DNA of 64,000 nucleotides from Vibrio cidicii (GCF_009763805.1 NZ_CP046804.1:3038001-3102000); one strand, 5' to 3'. Positions 18,719 through 29,318 are shown, numbered from the stretch's first letter. The notes: generated from the letters alone by a model not told the origin. Program-made: numbers and translations.

Positions 18719-20737
18719 TCATTCTCTACCCGCTGTCTTATCTTGTTTAGTGCTATATGCTTGGCGAGGCGTTTTTGGTGTCTGTGGGAACGCTAATTCT
18801 AAAACACCGTCTTCAACCATCGACTTTAGGTAGTTCTGCCTTATATTTTGACTTGTTCTATCCAATAAGTGAGCCAGTTGAGCGATCTCTATGAAATGGC
18901 CTTTACAAATCTCAGTAATGACTTCTTTCATCTTCTTTTTTGATGTTCTGGCGCTTGTTCTTACAGGGCTAGCGAGCACTTTTAATTGGCAGTGAAAGTC
19001 TGCCTGTAGAAGCTCTAGGTTATCAATAATAGGCTTAGAGAGATGGTTTGAGAGTAAACGTCCATACTGATCTCTTTCTGTATACGTTATGTTTTGGCTC
19101 TTACGCGTTATGTTGTTATCGTTATGCGTTATGTTGTTATCGTTGTGCGTTATGTCCGAATCAGTTTTGAGCATGGCTTGCTCTGTTAGATTTGAAGTGG
19201 TAAAGACATTGTCAGGTGTGGGGATATTATTTACTCCCGGTAGAGTGTAGTACTTATTTTTTCCTTCACCAACCGCCACTAAAAAGCCTTTGTTTACAAG
19301 TTTTGGCAGAGTTAGAGTAACTTCGCGAGTGTGCTTTTCTGTAAGTTCACAAGCTCGCTCATGGTTAACCCAGCCTTCTACCGCAGCACTCACTACAATT
19401 TTTGTCTCAAGCTCATCTAGCTGGTAAAACGCATCACCGAAGATAGTGTGTAGATGATCCATTGTCTCCTGTGGAATAAGGCTCACAGTACTTAGTTCTA
19501 ATATTGTTTGCTCCGGTAACTGTTTTTCGGTGAACTTTGGCTTTCTCCACTTAGCCTCTTTCCAACCGCTGTAAATTTTAGGTATGCCAGAGCCAGCGCG
19601 TTCACTGAGGCCGATTAAGAGAAACATTTTTTGCAGTGTTTGGTTTCGGCAATCACTAATACCACCAGTAATAACATCCTCTAACGGAACACGCATTAGG
19701 CCGGGATTACGAAACCCAAAAAGATCTGGGCGCTTCACAATGAGTAATGGTAAGCGAACAGAAAAATCAGAGTGCACAAGGCAATTAATTAGCGCTTCAC
19801 GAAGGGCAATATGAACAGGCGTATCATTCCTTCTCTGCCCATCTTCAAGCTTGAATGGTACTTTCAAGTCAGATGTTAGGCGTTGATACACTTTACGGTA
19901 GAAATCGAATAAGTTTCCAGACCAAGTGCCGTCATAATAGACACGGTCAATCCATCGCGATTCCGTTTTTGCTTCTGGCCTTTCTTGGTAATCAACAAAG
20001 TAGTCAGGTCGTGCAGAAGTAATTGCTCCCCATGTGCCAAACATCAAAACCCCGGCTAGCGTAATCCCTTGTTTACCTGTTTCTTTGTCTTTGCGCCATC
20101 CACCGATCTGTTTAAAGAAATCAAACAAATCAGAAGCCAGAAAGGGATGGTCTGGGTTATGAGATGCTAAAAGGTTTCTATAGGCATTGAGGCTTGTGAA
20201 ATCGATATCCTCTTCAAAAGTGTAATGTTCAGATAGCACCTCATTGTCGCGTGAGTCATGGAGCTGATCTGCAAGCATACGTTTAACCGTATCTTCGTCG
20301 CAGACTCTATCGCCCTCATGAAGACGAATGTAAGTTTTACCACCCAATGGATTTTTACCGAGATAGACGGGCTTTTGTTTTCGGCTTGCTGGTGGAATAT
20401 GGATAGCCAGCACTTCCTTGCCCTCCATCGTTACCGTCTGAACGTCTTTATCAGAGAGTAGGTTTACACTCACTTTGTCCCTATCACTAAGCTGGTTAAA
20501 TAGGTCTGTGCGCACTTTTTCAATATCGGTCACGCCTACGGGGATAAACTGGTGATCTTGCTCTTTTACACCAAGAATTACCCAACCACCACGACCATTA
20601 GCCATTGCAGAATAGGTAGACCAAAAGTCTTTAGGTAGTTGGCCTTTACCATCTTTTCCACCTGCAAGTTTAAACTCAACCTCAGAGGACTCAGCCAGTG
20701 TTTGTAGGTCGATAATATCTTGAATAGTAAGAGGCAT
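18719..20737 (-). CDS. AlbA_2 domain ATP-binding protein (COG2865-like)
   Basis: A 672-residue protein with an N-terminal AlbA_2 (Schlafen-like AAA_4) domain at about residues 10-135 (SSEVEFKLAGG, GRGGWVILGV), a GHKL-like ATPase part near ALREALINCLVHSD, and C-terminal winged-helix segments. Such proteins are often called RecG-like or transcriptional regulators and are common beside type I R-M genes; the role is not settled. I chose ATG 20737 because TAGGA lies upstream and the product begins with the usual MPLTIQDI segment. A 21-base tandem repeat (19105-19146) encodes ITHNDNN repeats in the linker before the last winged helix. It follows hsdR on the same strand. Confidence 0.75.
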   Translation of the reverse strand: MPLTIQDIIDLQTLAESSEVEFKLAGGKDGKGQLPKDFWSTYSAMANGRGGWVILGVKEQDHQFIPVGVTDIEKVRTDLFNQLSDRDKVSVNLLSDKDVQTVTMEGKEVLAIHIPPASRKQKPVYLGKNPLGGKTYIRLHEGDRVCDEDTVKRMLADQLHDSRDNEVLSEHYTFEEDIDFTSLNAYRNLLASHNPDHPFLASDLFDFFKQIGGWRKDKETGKQGITLAGVLMFGTWGAITSARPDYFVDYQERPEAKTESRWIDRVYYDGTWSGNLFDFYRKVYQRLTSDLKVPFKLEDGQRRNDTPVHIALREALINCLVHSDFSVRLPLLIVKRPDLFGFRNPGLMRVPLEDVITGGISDCRNQTLQKMFLLIGLSERAGSGIPKIYSGWKEAKWRKPKFTEKQLPEQTILELSTVSLIPQETMDHLHTIFGDAFYQLDELETKIVVSAAVEGWVNHERACELTEKHTREVTLTLPKLVNKGFLVAVGEGKNKYYTLPGVNNIPTPDNVFTTSNLTEQAMLKTDSDITHNDNNITHNDNNITRKSQNITYTERDQYGRLLSNHLSKPIIDNLELLQADFHCQLKVLASPVRTSARTSKKKMKEVITEICKGHFIEIAQLAHLLDRTSQNIRQNYLKSMVEDGVLELAFPQTPKTPRQAYSTKQDKTAGRE

Positions 20738-20907
20738 CTTATTTCCTAAAGTATTTGGTTTGGGTGTCTCCAAGCGTTGGTTTTTCTTGGAGGTCGGAAT
20801 ACTTAGTGACTGCATTATCACTCAACTGAACTTTAAATCCTGATCATTCCTTCGGGTAAACAGGTAAAAGCTCGGGCGGAGCGAGTCGGCGTCTGTTCGC
20901 GCACGCG

Positions 20908-23900
20908 TCATCCATGGTACTTCTTAAAATTCTCGGCCTGCTCAAGTACGTTTTTGTACACATCATCGTTCGCCACGGGCGGGAAGCCGAAGCGGTGTAG
21001 CAGCAGGATGAGGTCAACTTTCAGCTTGGCTTTGATGTCGTCGCGTTTGCTCCAGTCTGGGTATTGAGCGGTGTCATCAACGACGACTTTCATTTCCTTC
21101 GCCAGTTCGAGCATCTTGTTGTCATCATAGGTGAAGTCGTACTTGGCGCACATGTGGGCGAGGATGTCGAGGAACGCTTTTTCTTCCATATCAATGCCGA
21201 TTTCCTCAAACGACAGCATCTCGGTTTTGATGTCGTAGATCATGTCGGTCATCATCTGGCTGAAGTTCTCGAACTCCTCGCCGTTGAGTACATCGTTTTC
21301 TTTGCGTTCGTTGTACTGGTCTACCAGCGCCTGAAAGCGTTTAGAGAAGTTGATGCCCTGTAACTGGTTCACCTTCTTAAAGTCGCTGATGGCCTTCTCC
21401 AGCATCTTCTGGAGTAGTTGCATCTTCGTGTTGGGCAGTTTGATTTTGCCGATGCGGTCCATGTACTCATCATCAAAGATGTCGATGGTCTCGGCCTTGT
21501 CATCGCCCAGCGTGAAAATTTCCTCCACACCGTCTGCGCGGATGGCCTCGGCAATCATTTCACGGACGCGCTTGTTCATTTGCGCTGTGTCGGGGGCGTC
21601 ACCTTTGGTCAGCTTGTAGACGATAGAGCGCACAGCAAGATAGAAGTGGATGTTCTCGCGCATCTCCTGCGTGATTTCCTCACTACCCACACACACGTCA
21701 TAAGCTGCTTTCAGGCGCTTCACAAGCCCCATAAAGCGCAGCTCGGTCTTCTTGGTCTGAAGCACAAACTCAGCAGCAAGGTTCAAGCATTGCAGCTGTT
21801 TGACGGGCTCACCGCCGAAGTAGTCGCTGTTATCGAATTTATGTAAGACCTGAGCCAGCAAATGAAGGTGATTGCGTACCTCAATCAATGACTGGCGCAC
21901 GTCCTCAAAGTTGGCTTCGTCGGCTTTGGAGTACATCGCCAGCGCCTGATTCATGCGGGATTTGATACCGATGTAATCGACCACCAGCCCCTTGTCCTTG
22001 CCTTCAAACTTGCGGTTAACCCGCGAGATGGTCTGGATCAGGTTGTGCTTTTGCAGCGGCTTGTCGATGTAGATGGTGTCGAGTTTCTGGTACGTCAAAG
22101 CCTGTCAGCCACATGTCCACAACGATGGCGATTTTGAAATTCGACTTGGCGTTCTTGAACTGCTTGTCGAGTTCCTTGCGATACTCCTTGGTGCCAAGCA
22201 GGGCGTACATGTCGGCTTCGTCATCTTTGCCACGGGTCATCACCATGTTGACCATAGGCAGCGACATCAATTCTTCTTTGTCTTTCTCGGTCAGCTCGAC
22301 ACCATCAATGGCCTGTTTTTCTTCGAACCACTCAGGGCGCAGTGCTTTCACGTTTTTGAAAAAGTCATACGCGATTTCACGGCTTGAGCAGACGAACATC
22401 GCCTTGCCTTTGATGGTTGAACCCTCAGAGACGCGCTTTTCGTAGTGGGTGACGAAATCTTTTGATAGCGCCTCAATACGGTCAGGGTCGCCCAGAATGG
22501 CGTTCATGTTGGCGGAGGCTTTCTTGCTCTCTTCAATCTGGTGCTCGTTGGCCCCCAGACGTTCGCACTCTTCGTAGTATTTCTCGATTTCTTCCAGCTT
22601 GCTGTTGTCGAGAATTACCTTGGCAGCGCGGCCTTCATACACAATTCGCACTGTGATGCCATCATTCACCGCTTCCGTCATGGTGTAGGTGTCGATAGAC
22701 GGGCCGAACACATCCAGCGTGGCGTCGATTGGCGTACCCGTAAAGCCCACATAGGTGGCATTAGGCAGTGAATCATGCAGGTACTTGGCGAAGCCGTAGG
22801 TTTTACGAATGGTGCCTTTGTCCTGATCGATGGTGATTTTCTGATCGAGGTTAATCTGGCTGCGGTGCGCTTCGTCCGAAATACACACCACGTTGCTGCG
22901 ACGGGTCAAGATTTGAATGTCTTCGGTGAACTTGTGAATGGTGGTGAGGAACACACCGCCACTGGCGCGTCCTGCCAATTTATCACGCAGATCCTGACGG
23001 CTGGTGACAGGTTCAATCACCTCATCGCCAATGTAGGCGGTGGCGTTGCAAAACTGCTTGGAAAGCTGCTCGTCCAAATCGGTGCGGTCGGTGATGAGTA
23101 CAATGGTCGGGCTTTCAAAATCGACCGACTTCATCAACAGGCGCGACAGAAACTGCATGGTGTAGCTTTTGCCACAGCCCGTCGCCCCAAAGTAGGTTCC
23201 ACCCTTACCACTGCCACCACCGCCTTCTGCGGGGATGATGTTGCCGCTGGCGTCCGTCACCTTACGTTCTTTTTTGATGTTGTAGTAGAGCTTACGGGCG
23301 GCGTAATACTGCGGGTAACGACAACATAGCTTGACCTCTTTCTTGCTGGTGTCGGGGAAGTAGACGAAGTTTTTGATGACATCCAACAAGCGGGTAGGGT
23401 GAAACAGCCCCTGAATCATCGTATAGAGGGCGTTGATGCCGTCCTTTTCGGTTGACTCATTCCCCGTTACCTTGCGCCATGCGTAGTAGAACTCGTAGGG
23501 TGCGAACAGGTTTCCCATCTTGTTGGAAACGCCATCACTGACGATACACAGGGCGTTGTACACAAACAGCTTGGGAATGTCGCGACGGTAGCGCACACAA
23601 AGCTGACGCCAAGCATCAAATGTGGTGGCCTCTTCTTCGCGCACAGCAGATTTGAACTCGAACACCACCACAGGCAAACCGTTGACGTACAAAATGGCAT
23701 CAGGGATGCGCTTTTGCTGATCCACACCTTCAATCTCTAACTGGTTCACCAAGCGGTAGCGGTTGTTGTCTGCTTTGATGGCATCGATACCGTCTACAAA
23801 CATCGCCGCCAGTTTTTGAGGCAGGGCCGTGGTATCCATCAGCTCGATGTAGAGATCTTTCTGGTTACGGTCTTCACGCTTGAGCAGGAAGCCATTACTC

Positions 23901-24187
23901 AGCCACTGGCAGAAGGTTTTGTTGCTCTGGTACAGGTCGCTGGCTGGCAGGGTTTGCAGCTGACGGATGATGGTTTCAATCTCGCCGTCGGTAATGCCGT
24001 CTGCCTTGTACTGCTCGGCAAGGTAACAGCGCAAGTCATCGAGGATTAGCACTTCCGCCTCATTCGCGCGTGGTACATCGCAGCCAACATAATGCGGGTA
24101 CACTTGCGAACCTGCCGTGGTTGTGTGCTCACCCAGCAGGGTGATGATAGCCTGTTCCAGTGTGGCTTCGTTAAAGGTGTTAGTCAT
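20908..24187 (-). CDS. hsdR: Type I restriction enzyme R subunit, frameshifted as given
   Basis: An HsdR motor and nuclease subunit of about 1092 residues. The N-terminal nuclease has Asp163 and the E-F-K motif at 177-179 (PD-(D/E)xK type). The translocase follows with GATGCGKS at residues 334-341, a DEAH box (SDEAHRSQ) and motif III-like GFTGTP; the C-terminal part contains QTISRVNRKFEGKDKG. The frame is broken at 22083-22087 (GAAAC on the coding strand); deleting one A gives the expected VPELDTIYIDKPLQ. If the break were real, restriction would be lost while modification stayed. It is separated from hsdS by 239 bases, so it may have its own promoter. Confidence 0.9.
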
Positions 24188-24229
24188 GGCGTCCTGTTTT
24201 TCTTATTTTTCGTCATCATTACGGCTTAT

Positions 24230-24311
24230 GCGTTGTTGGCTGCGTTTCTCTCACCCCAATCACATAGTGGACTATGCTCAGGGCTTCGCTCACTTGCCGC
24301 CTAGCCTAAGC
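24230..24311. repeat. Dispersed dyad repeat, copy 1
   Basis: About 80 bases in the hsdS-hsdR gap that resemble the fis-dusB gap (31323-31402). Shared blocks include CTCACCC, the ATAG...CTATG dyad, AGGGCT and CGCCTAGC. It is a dispersed non-coding repeat with an internal hairpin; its function is unknown. Confidence 0.6.
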
Positions 24312-24426
24312 AGCAATGATTTAGAAAAAGCCAGCGACTGAAGCCTGTGTTCTGTTGTTCTTGTACCGCCACTTTGTATGCTGGTGGCTAAAAAACGGAT
24401 AACGGTAGTCACCATCCGTCTTGTTG

Positions 24427-25776
24427 CTATGCGTCTACGGTTTCCTGTTCGACAACTGCTTCAGCGTCATCAAGGCGCAGTTCGCCGGAGATGAGTTTTG
24501 GTAGCAGGGTGTCGCGGAGTTTGGTTAGAGACTCGCACTCTGAGGATTTTGCTTCACAGCGAACCATGAGCATTTGTGCATGCTTGGAAAATTCGGAAAT
24601 CAATAATTGTTCAGGTACTAATACTTGAACTGGATTTAGATTTGCTATCGTCATCTGAGGTTGCGCTGAACCTGATGTCAGACTTGTCAAATCCTGCTGT
24701 AACAGGCTGTAATACAAGAAGTCCGAGTTTACATTCCGCTCTTCGATGACAAGTGAATTATTTGTGACGAAGCTAAAAGGCTTGGTCCAATGCACTTTTC
24801 CAGAGGCGGCTCCTCGGCATGAGATTAACACTTGAGGTTTTTCGTACAGATACCGTTCGTAAGCGCCAATGATTCCGTTACCACCATAAACTGGATAGCC
24901 ATTATCCAGAATTTTGGATTTTGGTAGGTTTTTCCCGTAGGTAATATTAGAGATACTGTTTAAATGTTTGATTTCCCACCCCTTCGGCACCCATCCCAGT
25001 TCGCTTTCTTCAAACGCATCGGGGAACAGTTGGCGCACTTCATCCGGCAATAGTTTGAAGCCCTCGCTTTCACGCACCGCTTTACGCGCCTCGATGCGGT
25101 GTTGCAGCTCGTCGGGGATGGGGTTGCCCGCATCCAGTGCGTTATCTATCACAGGGTCGAAATCGACGAACCATGACTTAAACAGCGTCTGCGCCATCTG
25201 CTCCAGCGTCTGGTTGATTTGGCGGTTAAGGGTGATTTTTTTATTCAAAGCACCAAGCACATCAACAATGCTTTTTTGAGTACCTAAATCAGGCAAAGAG
25301 ATTGGAAAGCTTTTGAGATATGCAAGATTGATTTTAGGAACACCAGTACATTCAGAGTCTTTGATTAGCTTGTTGATTGCCTTTTGAGAAGACACCCAAT
25401 AGTAAACATACTCAGGGAGTGCTTTGCTTGGGTCCACGCGAAGGCGCATTTGGTTTGAAGACAATAAATAACGGTCAAAGCGGTGTTCGGAACGTATTAA
25501 TCCTGTTTGTCCCAGAGTACCTTTCTTGGTGAAGATGATGTCTCCAGCTTTGCACTCACTGCGAGATAAGCGCTGGAACACCTCCTCAGGCACATAAACA
25601 AACTCATGGTCCTTGAAATCATCCAAGCCTACGGAAAGGTTACTGCCACGGATAATTGGATAACCATTTTCAGTATATGCAGAAGCTGGTAGGTTTGAGC
25701 CAAAAGGGCCATCAACAGCGCCGTCTGTACCAAGGGCAATATCGCCTAAAGTAGTTTCACTCCACTCACTTCCCAT
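24427..25776 (-). CDS. hsdS: Type I R-M specificity subunit S
   Basis: A 449-residue HsdS with two target-recognition domains (about residues 1-175 and 255-425) separated by central conserved helices that contain LEQMAQTLFKSWFVDFDP. The second conserved region, near the C terminus, contains LRDTLLPKLISGELRL. It sets the bipartite target of the R-M complex; the recognised sequence cannot be read from the protein by eye. It starts within the last bases of hsdM (11-base overlap), so the two are translationally coupled. Confidence 0.92.
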   Translation of the reverse strand: MGSEWSETTLGDIALGTDGAVDGPFGSNLPASAYTENGYPIIRGSNLSVGLDDFKDHEFVYVPEEVFQRLSRSECKAGDIIFTKKGTLGQTGLIRSEHRFDRYLLSSNQMRLRVDPSKALPEYVYYWVSSQKAINKLIKDSECTGVPKINLAYLKSFPISLPDLGTQKSIVDVLGALNKKITLNRQINQTLEQMAQTLFKSWFVDFDPVIDNALDAGNPIPDELQHRIEARKAVRESEGFKLLPDEVRQLFPDAFEESELGWVPKGWEIKHLNSISNITYGKNLPKSKILDNGYPVYGGNGIIGAYERYLYEKPQVLISCRGAASGKVHWTKPFSFVTNNSLVIEERNVNSDFLYYSLLQQDLTSLTSGSAQPQMTIANLNPVQVLVPEQLLISEFSKHAQMLMVRCEAKSSECESLTKLRDTLLPKLISGELRLDDAEAVVEQETVDA

Positions 25777-27400
25777 ATCCCAACGCCTCCATATTGGCGC
25801 GGATCGCTTTGTCGAGGGCTTCGGCCTCGTCCAGCTGGCGATACAGAGTCTGGGTCAGCTCAAGCATCTTGGTTTCAAACGGAATGCCGTCCTCGATCAA
25901 ATCCGCCGCGCCCACATAACGGCCCGGTGTCAGCACAAAATCGTTGGCTTTGATGTCATCCAGCGTGGCGACCTTGCAGAAACCTGCGACATCCTCGTAC
26001 TTCTCGACGCTGATTTCGTTGGCGTCAATGCGGCGGCTCAGTTCGCTTTGCTCACAGCGCCATGCGTGGTAGGTGTCGGCAATTTTGGCGATGTCGTCAC
26101 GGGTCAACTCTTTGTGTACGCGGCTGACCATGGTGCCCATTTCACGGGCGTCGATAAACAGGGTTTCGCCAGTGCGGTCACGGAAGCCATAGCGTGGGTT
26201 GGCTTTCTTGTTCTTGGTCATAAACCACAGGCAAACCGGAATCTGCGTGGTGTAGAACAGCTGACCTGGCAGGGCAATCATGCACTCGATGCGGTCGTCT
26301 TTAATCAGCTTCTGGCGGATTTCGCCTTCGCCGCTGGTGTTTGAACTCATTGAACCGTTCGCCAGTACAAAACCTGCGGTGCCGTCTTCAGAGAGTTTCG
26401 ACAACATGTGCAGAATCCAACCGTAGTTGGCGTTACCTGTTGGCGGGGTGCGGAAGCCGTTAAAGCGCGGGTCGTCCGTCAGCTCGGTATCGTTACGCCA
26501 GTCTTTGAGGTTAAACGGCGGGTTCGCCATGATGTAGTCCGCTTTCAGGTCTGGGTGTTGATCCGCAAAGAAGGTGTCTGCTGGGCGCTCGCCAAGGTTG
26601 CCTGTGAGGCCACGAATCGCAAGGTTCATCTTTGCCAGCTTGAAGGTGGTGCTGGTCAGCTCCTGCCCGTAGATGGCGATGTCTTTACTCTTGCCCTGAT
26701 GGCTTTCAACAAACTTGAGCGACTGAACGAACATACCGCCTGAGCCACAGCATGGGTCATAGATTTTGCCCTGAAAAGGCTCCAGCATTTCAGCCAGCAG
26801 GGTAACGACGGATTTTGGCGTATAGAACTCGCCGCCGCCTTTACCTTCGGTAGCGGCAAAGCGACCAAGAAAGTATTCGTATACGCGGCCTACCAAATCT
26901 TCTTCGCTTATGTCGCATTGGTTGGCGCTTTCTCCGTGAACATAGTTATCGATGTTTTCGATGGCATCAATCAAGGAGGCGAGCTTTTTGGTTTCAAGGC
27001 CCATGCGCGAGAAGTAGTTATCCGGCAGTGCGCCCTCAAGGGCTTTGTTCTTGCCTTCAATCGCTTTCAATGCGCTGTCGATGATGATGGCGATGTCGTC
27101 TTGCTTGGCGCGGGCTTTGACGTATGACCAACGTGCGTGATCTTCAAGGAAGAAGACGTTGTCTTGCTGGTAGAACTCCGGCATTTCAACAAAGGCGTCC
27201 ATCCCGCCATCAATCAACAGCTGACGTTTTGCCTCGAATTTGTCGCTGATGAATTTAAGGAACACAAGGCTGAGTACCACGTGCTTGTACTCGGAGGATT
27301 CAACGCTGCCGCGCAGCTGGTTGGCGGTGTCCCACAGGGTTTCTTCAAAGCCTTTGCTTTTGGATTGGGCGGTTTTCTTTTTTGCTGGTGCTTGAGCCAT
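25766..27400 (-). CDS. hsdM: Type I R-M adenine methyltransferase subunit M
   Basis: A 544-residue HsdM N6-adenine DNA methyltransferase. An N-terminal helical HsdM_N domain is followed by the methyltransferase domain with the SAM-binding motif DPCCGSGG at residues 215-222 and the catalytic NPPF at 293-296. It acts with HsdS as M2S and with HsdR as the restriction complex. It is the first gene of the hsdM-hsdS-hsdR-albA_2 series on this strand. Confidence 0.95.
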   Translation of the reverse strand: MAQAPAKKKTAQSKSKGFEETLWDTANQLRGSVESSEYKHVVLSLVFLKFISDKFEAKRQLLIDGGMDAFVEMPEFYQQDNVFFLEDHARWSYVKARAKQDDIAIIIDSALKAIEGKNKALEGALPDNYFSRMGLETKKLASLIDAIENIDNYVHGESANQCDISEEDLVGRVYEYFLGRFAATEGKGGGEFYTPKSVVTLLAEMLEPFQGKIYDPCCGSGGMFVQSLKFVESHQGKSKDIAIYGQELTSTTFKLAKMNLAIRGLTGNLGERPADTFFADQHPDLKADYIMANPPFNLKDWRNDTELTDDPRFNGFRTPPTGNANYGWILHMLSKLSEDGTAGFVLANGSMSSNTSGEGEIRQKLIKDDRIECMIALPGQLFYTTQIPVCLWFMTKNKKANPRYGFRDRTGETLFIDAREMGTMVSRVHKELTRDDIAKIADTYHAWRCEQSELSRRIDANEISVEKYEDVAGFCKVATLDDIKANDFVLTPGRYVGAADLIEDGIPFETKMLELTQTLYRQLDEAEALDKAIRANMEALGYGK

Positions 27401-27622
27401 AACGTTCGTTCAGTAATGATTTGGTTTGTTTGCTGGTGGCTGATTATATATGAAATCAGATCGGTTGTTATGACTCGGTTCCTAGATGGTGAGTTTTATC
27501 AATATGAGATGACGTTGAGTGGTATGCATCATTCGACGACCACCCGCTCATGTAGGATGAGTGATGGTAAAAAGGAGTGTTGTTATGAACGGGATTTTGG
27601 ACAGTCGCCATAGGGAGAGAAG

Positions 27623-28309
27623 ATGTTAACGCTATTGCAGGGTTATTTGGTTGGGGTTGCGCTGGTGGCGTGCGGCTTTCTGTGGGTGATGGTCAGGCAC
27701 TTGGATAAGCATGATTGGCAGTGGGACAAAGGCGACATCTGGTTTCATTTTGCGTTTATGGTTTTAATCTGGCCCTTAGCGCTATTTGGATGGGTGAAAC
27801 AGGGCAGGCCTCATTGGGTTGATTGGCTAAGGCCAAAGGCGAATCGTGCCGATTATTACCGAGAAATTGAGCGTGCGTATCGGGAACTGAAAACTTGTGG
27901 CGCTTATGTTAGCTATAAGCCAGTACCTGAGGGGCGTGCGAATGAGAGCTATGGTGAGTTTATTTTTCCCAGCGCTTTGCTTGAGAAGCAGTTAGTTGAG
28001 CGGTTACGTCAATCGCCTCATCTACAAGGCAATGATGAGGGGAAAATATTGGCTTGGGTGCAAAGGCGTGATGAGTCATTGCAAGAGCCTGTCGATGTGC
28101 CGCCAATGTGGTCGAGGTTTTCTTACTTGGCGGATGATTTAATTGCAAACAATATCGGCCTTGTACGCTGTTCTGTCTGCCATGACGAAATGGAAACGGG
28201 TCAGCTACAAGAAAAATCGGTCAACCTTTGTGGGCATGTAGAAAGGCAGTATCTCTGCCCCAATGGGCATGTTCAGCTCGCGTTTGAATCGATGAGGCTG
28301 ATTTACTAG
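27623..28309 (+). CDS. Unknown two-pass membrane protein with zinc-ribbon-like tail
   Basis: A 228-residue protein I do not recognise. Two hydrophobic segments (about residues 3-24 and 43-60) indicate a membrane anchor, followed by a soluble region. Near the C terminus CSVC, CGH and CPNGH are spaced like a small zinc ribbon. GGGAGAGA lies at ribosome-binding distance before the ATG. It is transcribed away from hsdM across a 222-base gap and sits in the island between the R-M genes and the putative replication module. A role in defence is possible from position only. Confidence 0.6.
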   Translation: MLTLLQGYLVGVALVACGFLWVMVRHLDKHDWQWDKGDIWFHFAFMVLIWPLALFGWVKQGRPHWVDWLRPKANRADYYREIERAYRELKTCGAYVSYKPVPEGRANESYGEFIFPSALLEKQLVERLRQSPHLQGNDEGKILAWVQRRDESLQEPVDVPPMWSRFSYLADDLIANNIGLVRCSVCHDEMETGQLQEKSVNLCGHVERQYLCPNGHVQLAFESMRLIY

Positions 28310-28398
28310 AGTCGCTAATTTTGGCTCAAAATCCCCTTAAAATGCGAAAACAAACACTCGCGCTGTCCACTTCATTTTTTTTGAAATGGTGACGAAAA

Positions 28399-28534
28399 AA
28401 GTGATCAGTAGTGATGATTTTTTCTTATGTGATTGTTTAGCATGTGATTTTATAAGTGATCAGTAAAATTTGCGTAGTTTAAAAGTGATCAGTTCAGATG
28501 ATCAGTAAAAGTGATCACTGGAACTGATCACTTT
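28399..28534. repeat. GATC-containing iterons, possible island replication origin
   Basis: AAGTGATCAGT occurs at 28399-28409, 28454-28464 and 28483-28493. A TGATCAGT core lies at about 28500, AAGTGATCACT at 28509-28519 and an inverted copy at 28524-28534. Each copy contains a Dam site (GATC). The cluster lies just beyond and partly inside the 3' end of the Gp2-like gene. The last two copies also form a hairpin with a T tract for that gene, so they may double as its terminator. Confidence 0.65.
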
Positions 28535-29152
28535 TGCGTTTTTCAACGTTTTTGCTTGAGTTGTCGTTTTCAAAAGCTGGCTGCGGCCATAACTATTTCG
28601 CGAAGGGTTGCGGCTTTTGGTGTCGTTTTTGGCGAAGTAGCTTAGTCGAGTTAGCAAGGATGGCAGTTCCTTATCGAAGCCATAGCGATTAACTTTGTAG
28701 ATTCTATTTTTGACCTGATAACTAAAATTGCGCTCGTCCTGCTGCTTCCAAAGTGTGTTGGCGAGTGTATCTATGGTGCCGCTGTGCTGGCAGCAATGAC
28801 CACTGATAAATACGGCCAGATGATAGTGTTGTTTATCCCTGCCACTGTGTTCACGAACCCAGAAGTACCCGATGTTGGGCGTGTTGTAATGCTTCTGCAA
28901 AGCGTGTGTCAGCTTGGTGAGGAATATGCTTAACTGTTGGTTGTTGTCACTGGGCTGATTCTGGTGGAGCTGTAGGATGACCGCGCAAAACTTGGAATAG
29001 TGGTTGGTCCAACTTTTTACCAAATCGAAACTGGACTGAAGAATGTTTTGGTCGACACCTGTTGCACGGTGGAAAATTTGATAAACCTGAGCACCATGAC
29101 GGTAGAGCGCTAGTTTGGATTTAGTCGGGTGAAGAAGGATACGAGCTCTCAT
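28502..29152 (-). CDS. Inovirus Gp2 / YagK-YfjJ domain protein, possible replication initiator
   Basis: A 216-residue protein resembling the inovirus-type Gp2 and YagK/YfjJ C-terminal-domain family found in prophages and satellites. It has YFWVREHSGRDKQHYHLAVF, with WVREHS at residues 98-103 and an H-Y-H at 109-111, reminiscent of the HUH metal motif of rolling-circle initiators. A single catalytic tyrosine is not obvious to me. Iterons adjoin its 3' end. Replication initiation is therefore an inference from family, motif and neighbouring repeats. Confidence 0.65.
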   Translation of the reverse strand: MRARILLHPTKSKLALYRHGAQVYQIFHRATGVDQNILQSSFDLVKSWTNHYSKFCAVILQLHQNQPSDNNQQLSIFLTKLTHALQKHYNTPNIGYFWVREHSGRDKQHYHLAVFISGHCCQHSGTIDTLANTLWKQQDERNFSYQVKNRIYKVNRYGFDKELPSLLTRLSYFAKNDTKSRNPSRNSYGRSQLLKTTTQAKTLKNAKVISSSDHFY

Positions 29153-29293
29153 AACAATATCTTTATACCTGCGAACTTTGTCGCCAGTATTCCACGCAGT
29201 GCCGCGTTTTTACTGGGTTGTTCTCATTTGTGCTTATCTAGAAACTTTGTGTTTTTATGGACAATTCCGGTCTAAAGCGGACATCAGTAGATA

Positions 29294-29318
29294 AAAAAGG
29301 GCGGTTAATGCCCTTTTT
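29294..29318 (-). terminator. Terminator overlapping the 3' end of the second alpA-like gene
   Basis: AAAAAGGGC / GCCCTTTTT hairpin; on the minus strand it ends in a T run. The stop codon of the gene lies in the loop. Confidence 0.75.

Noticed and set aside
27137..27613. Plus-strand open frame of 158 codons at the hsdM start
   Set aside because: Most of it is antisense to hsdM, with no ribosome-binding site or recognisable domain.
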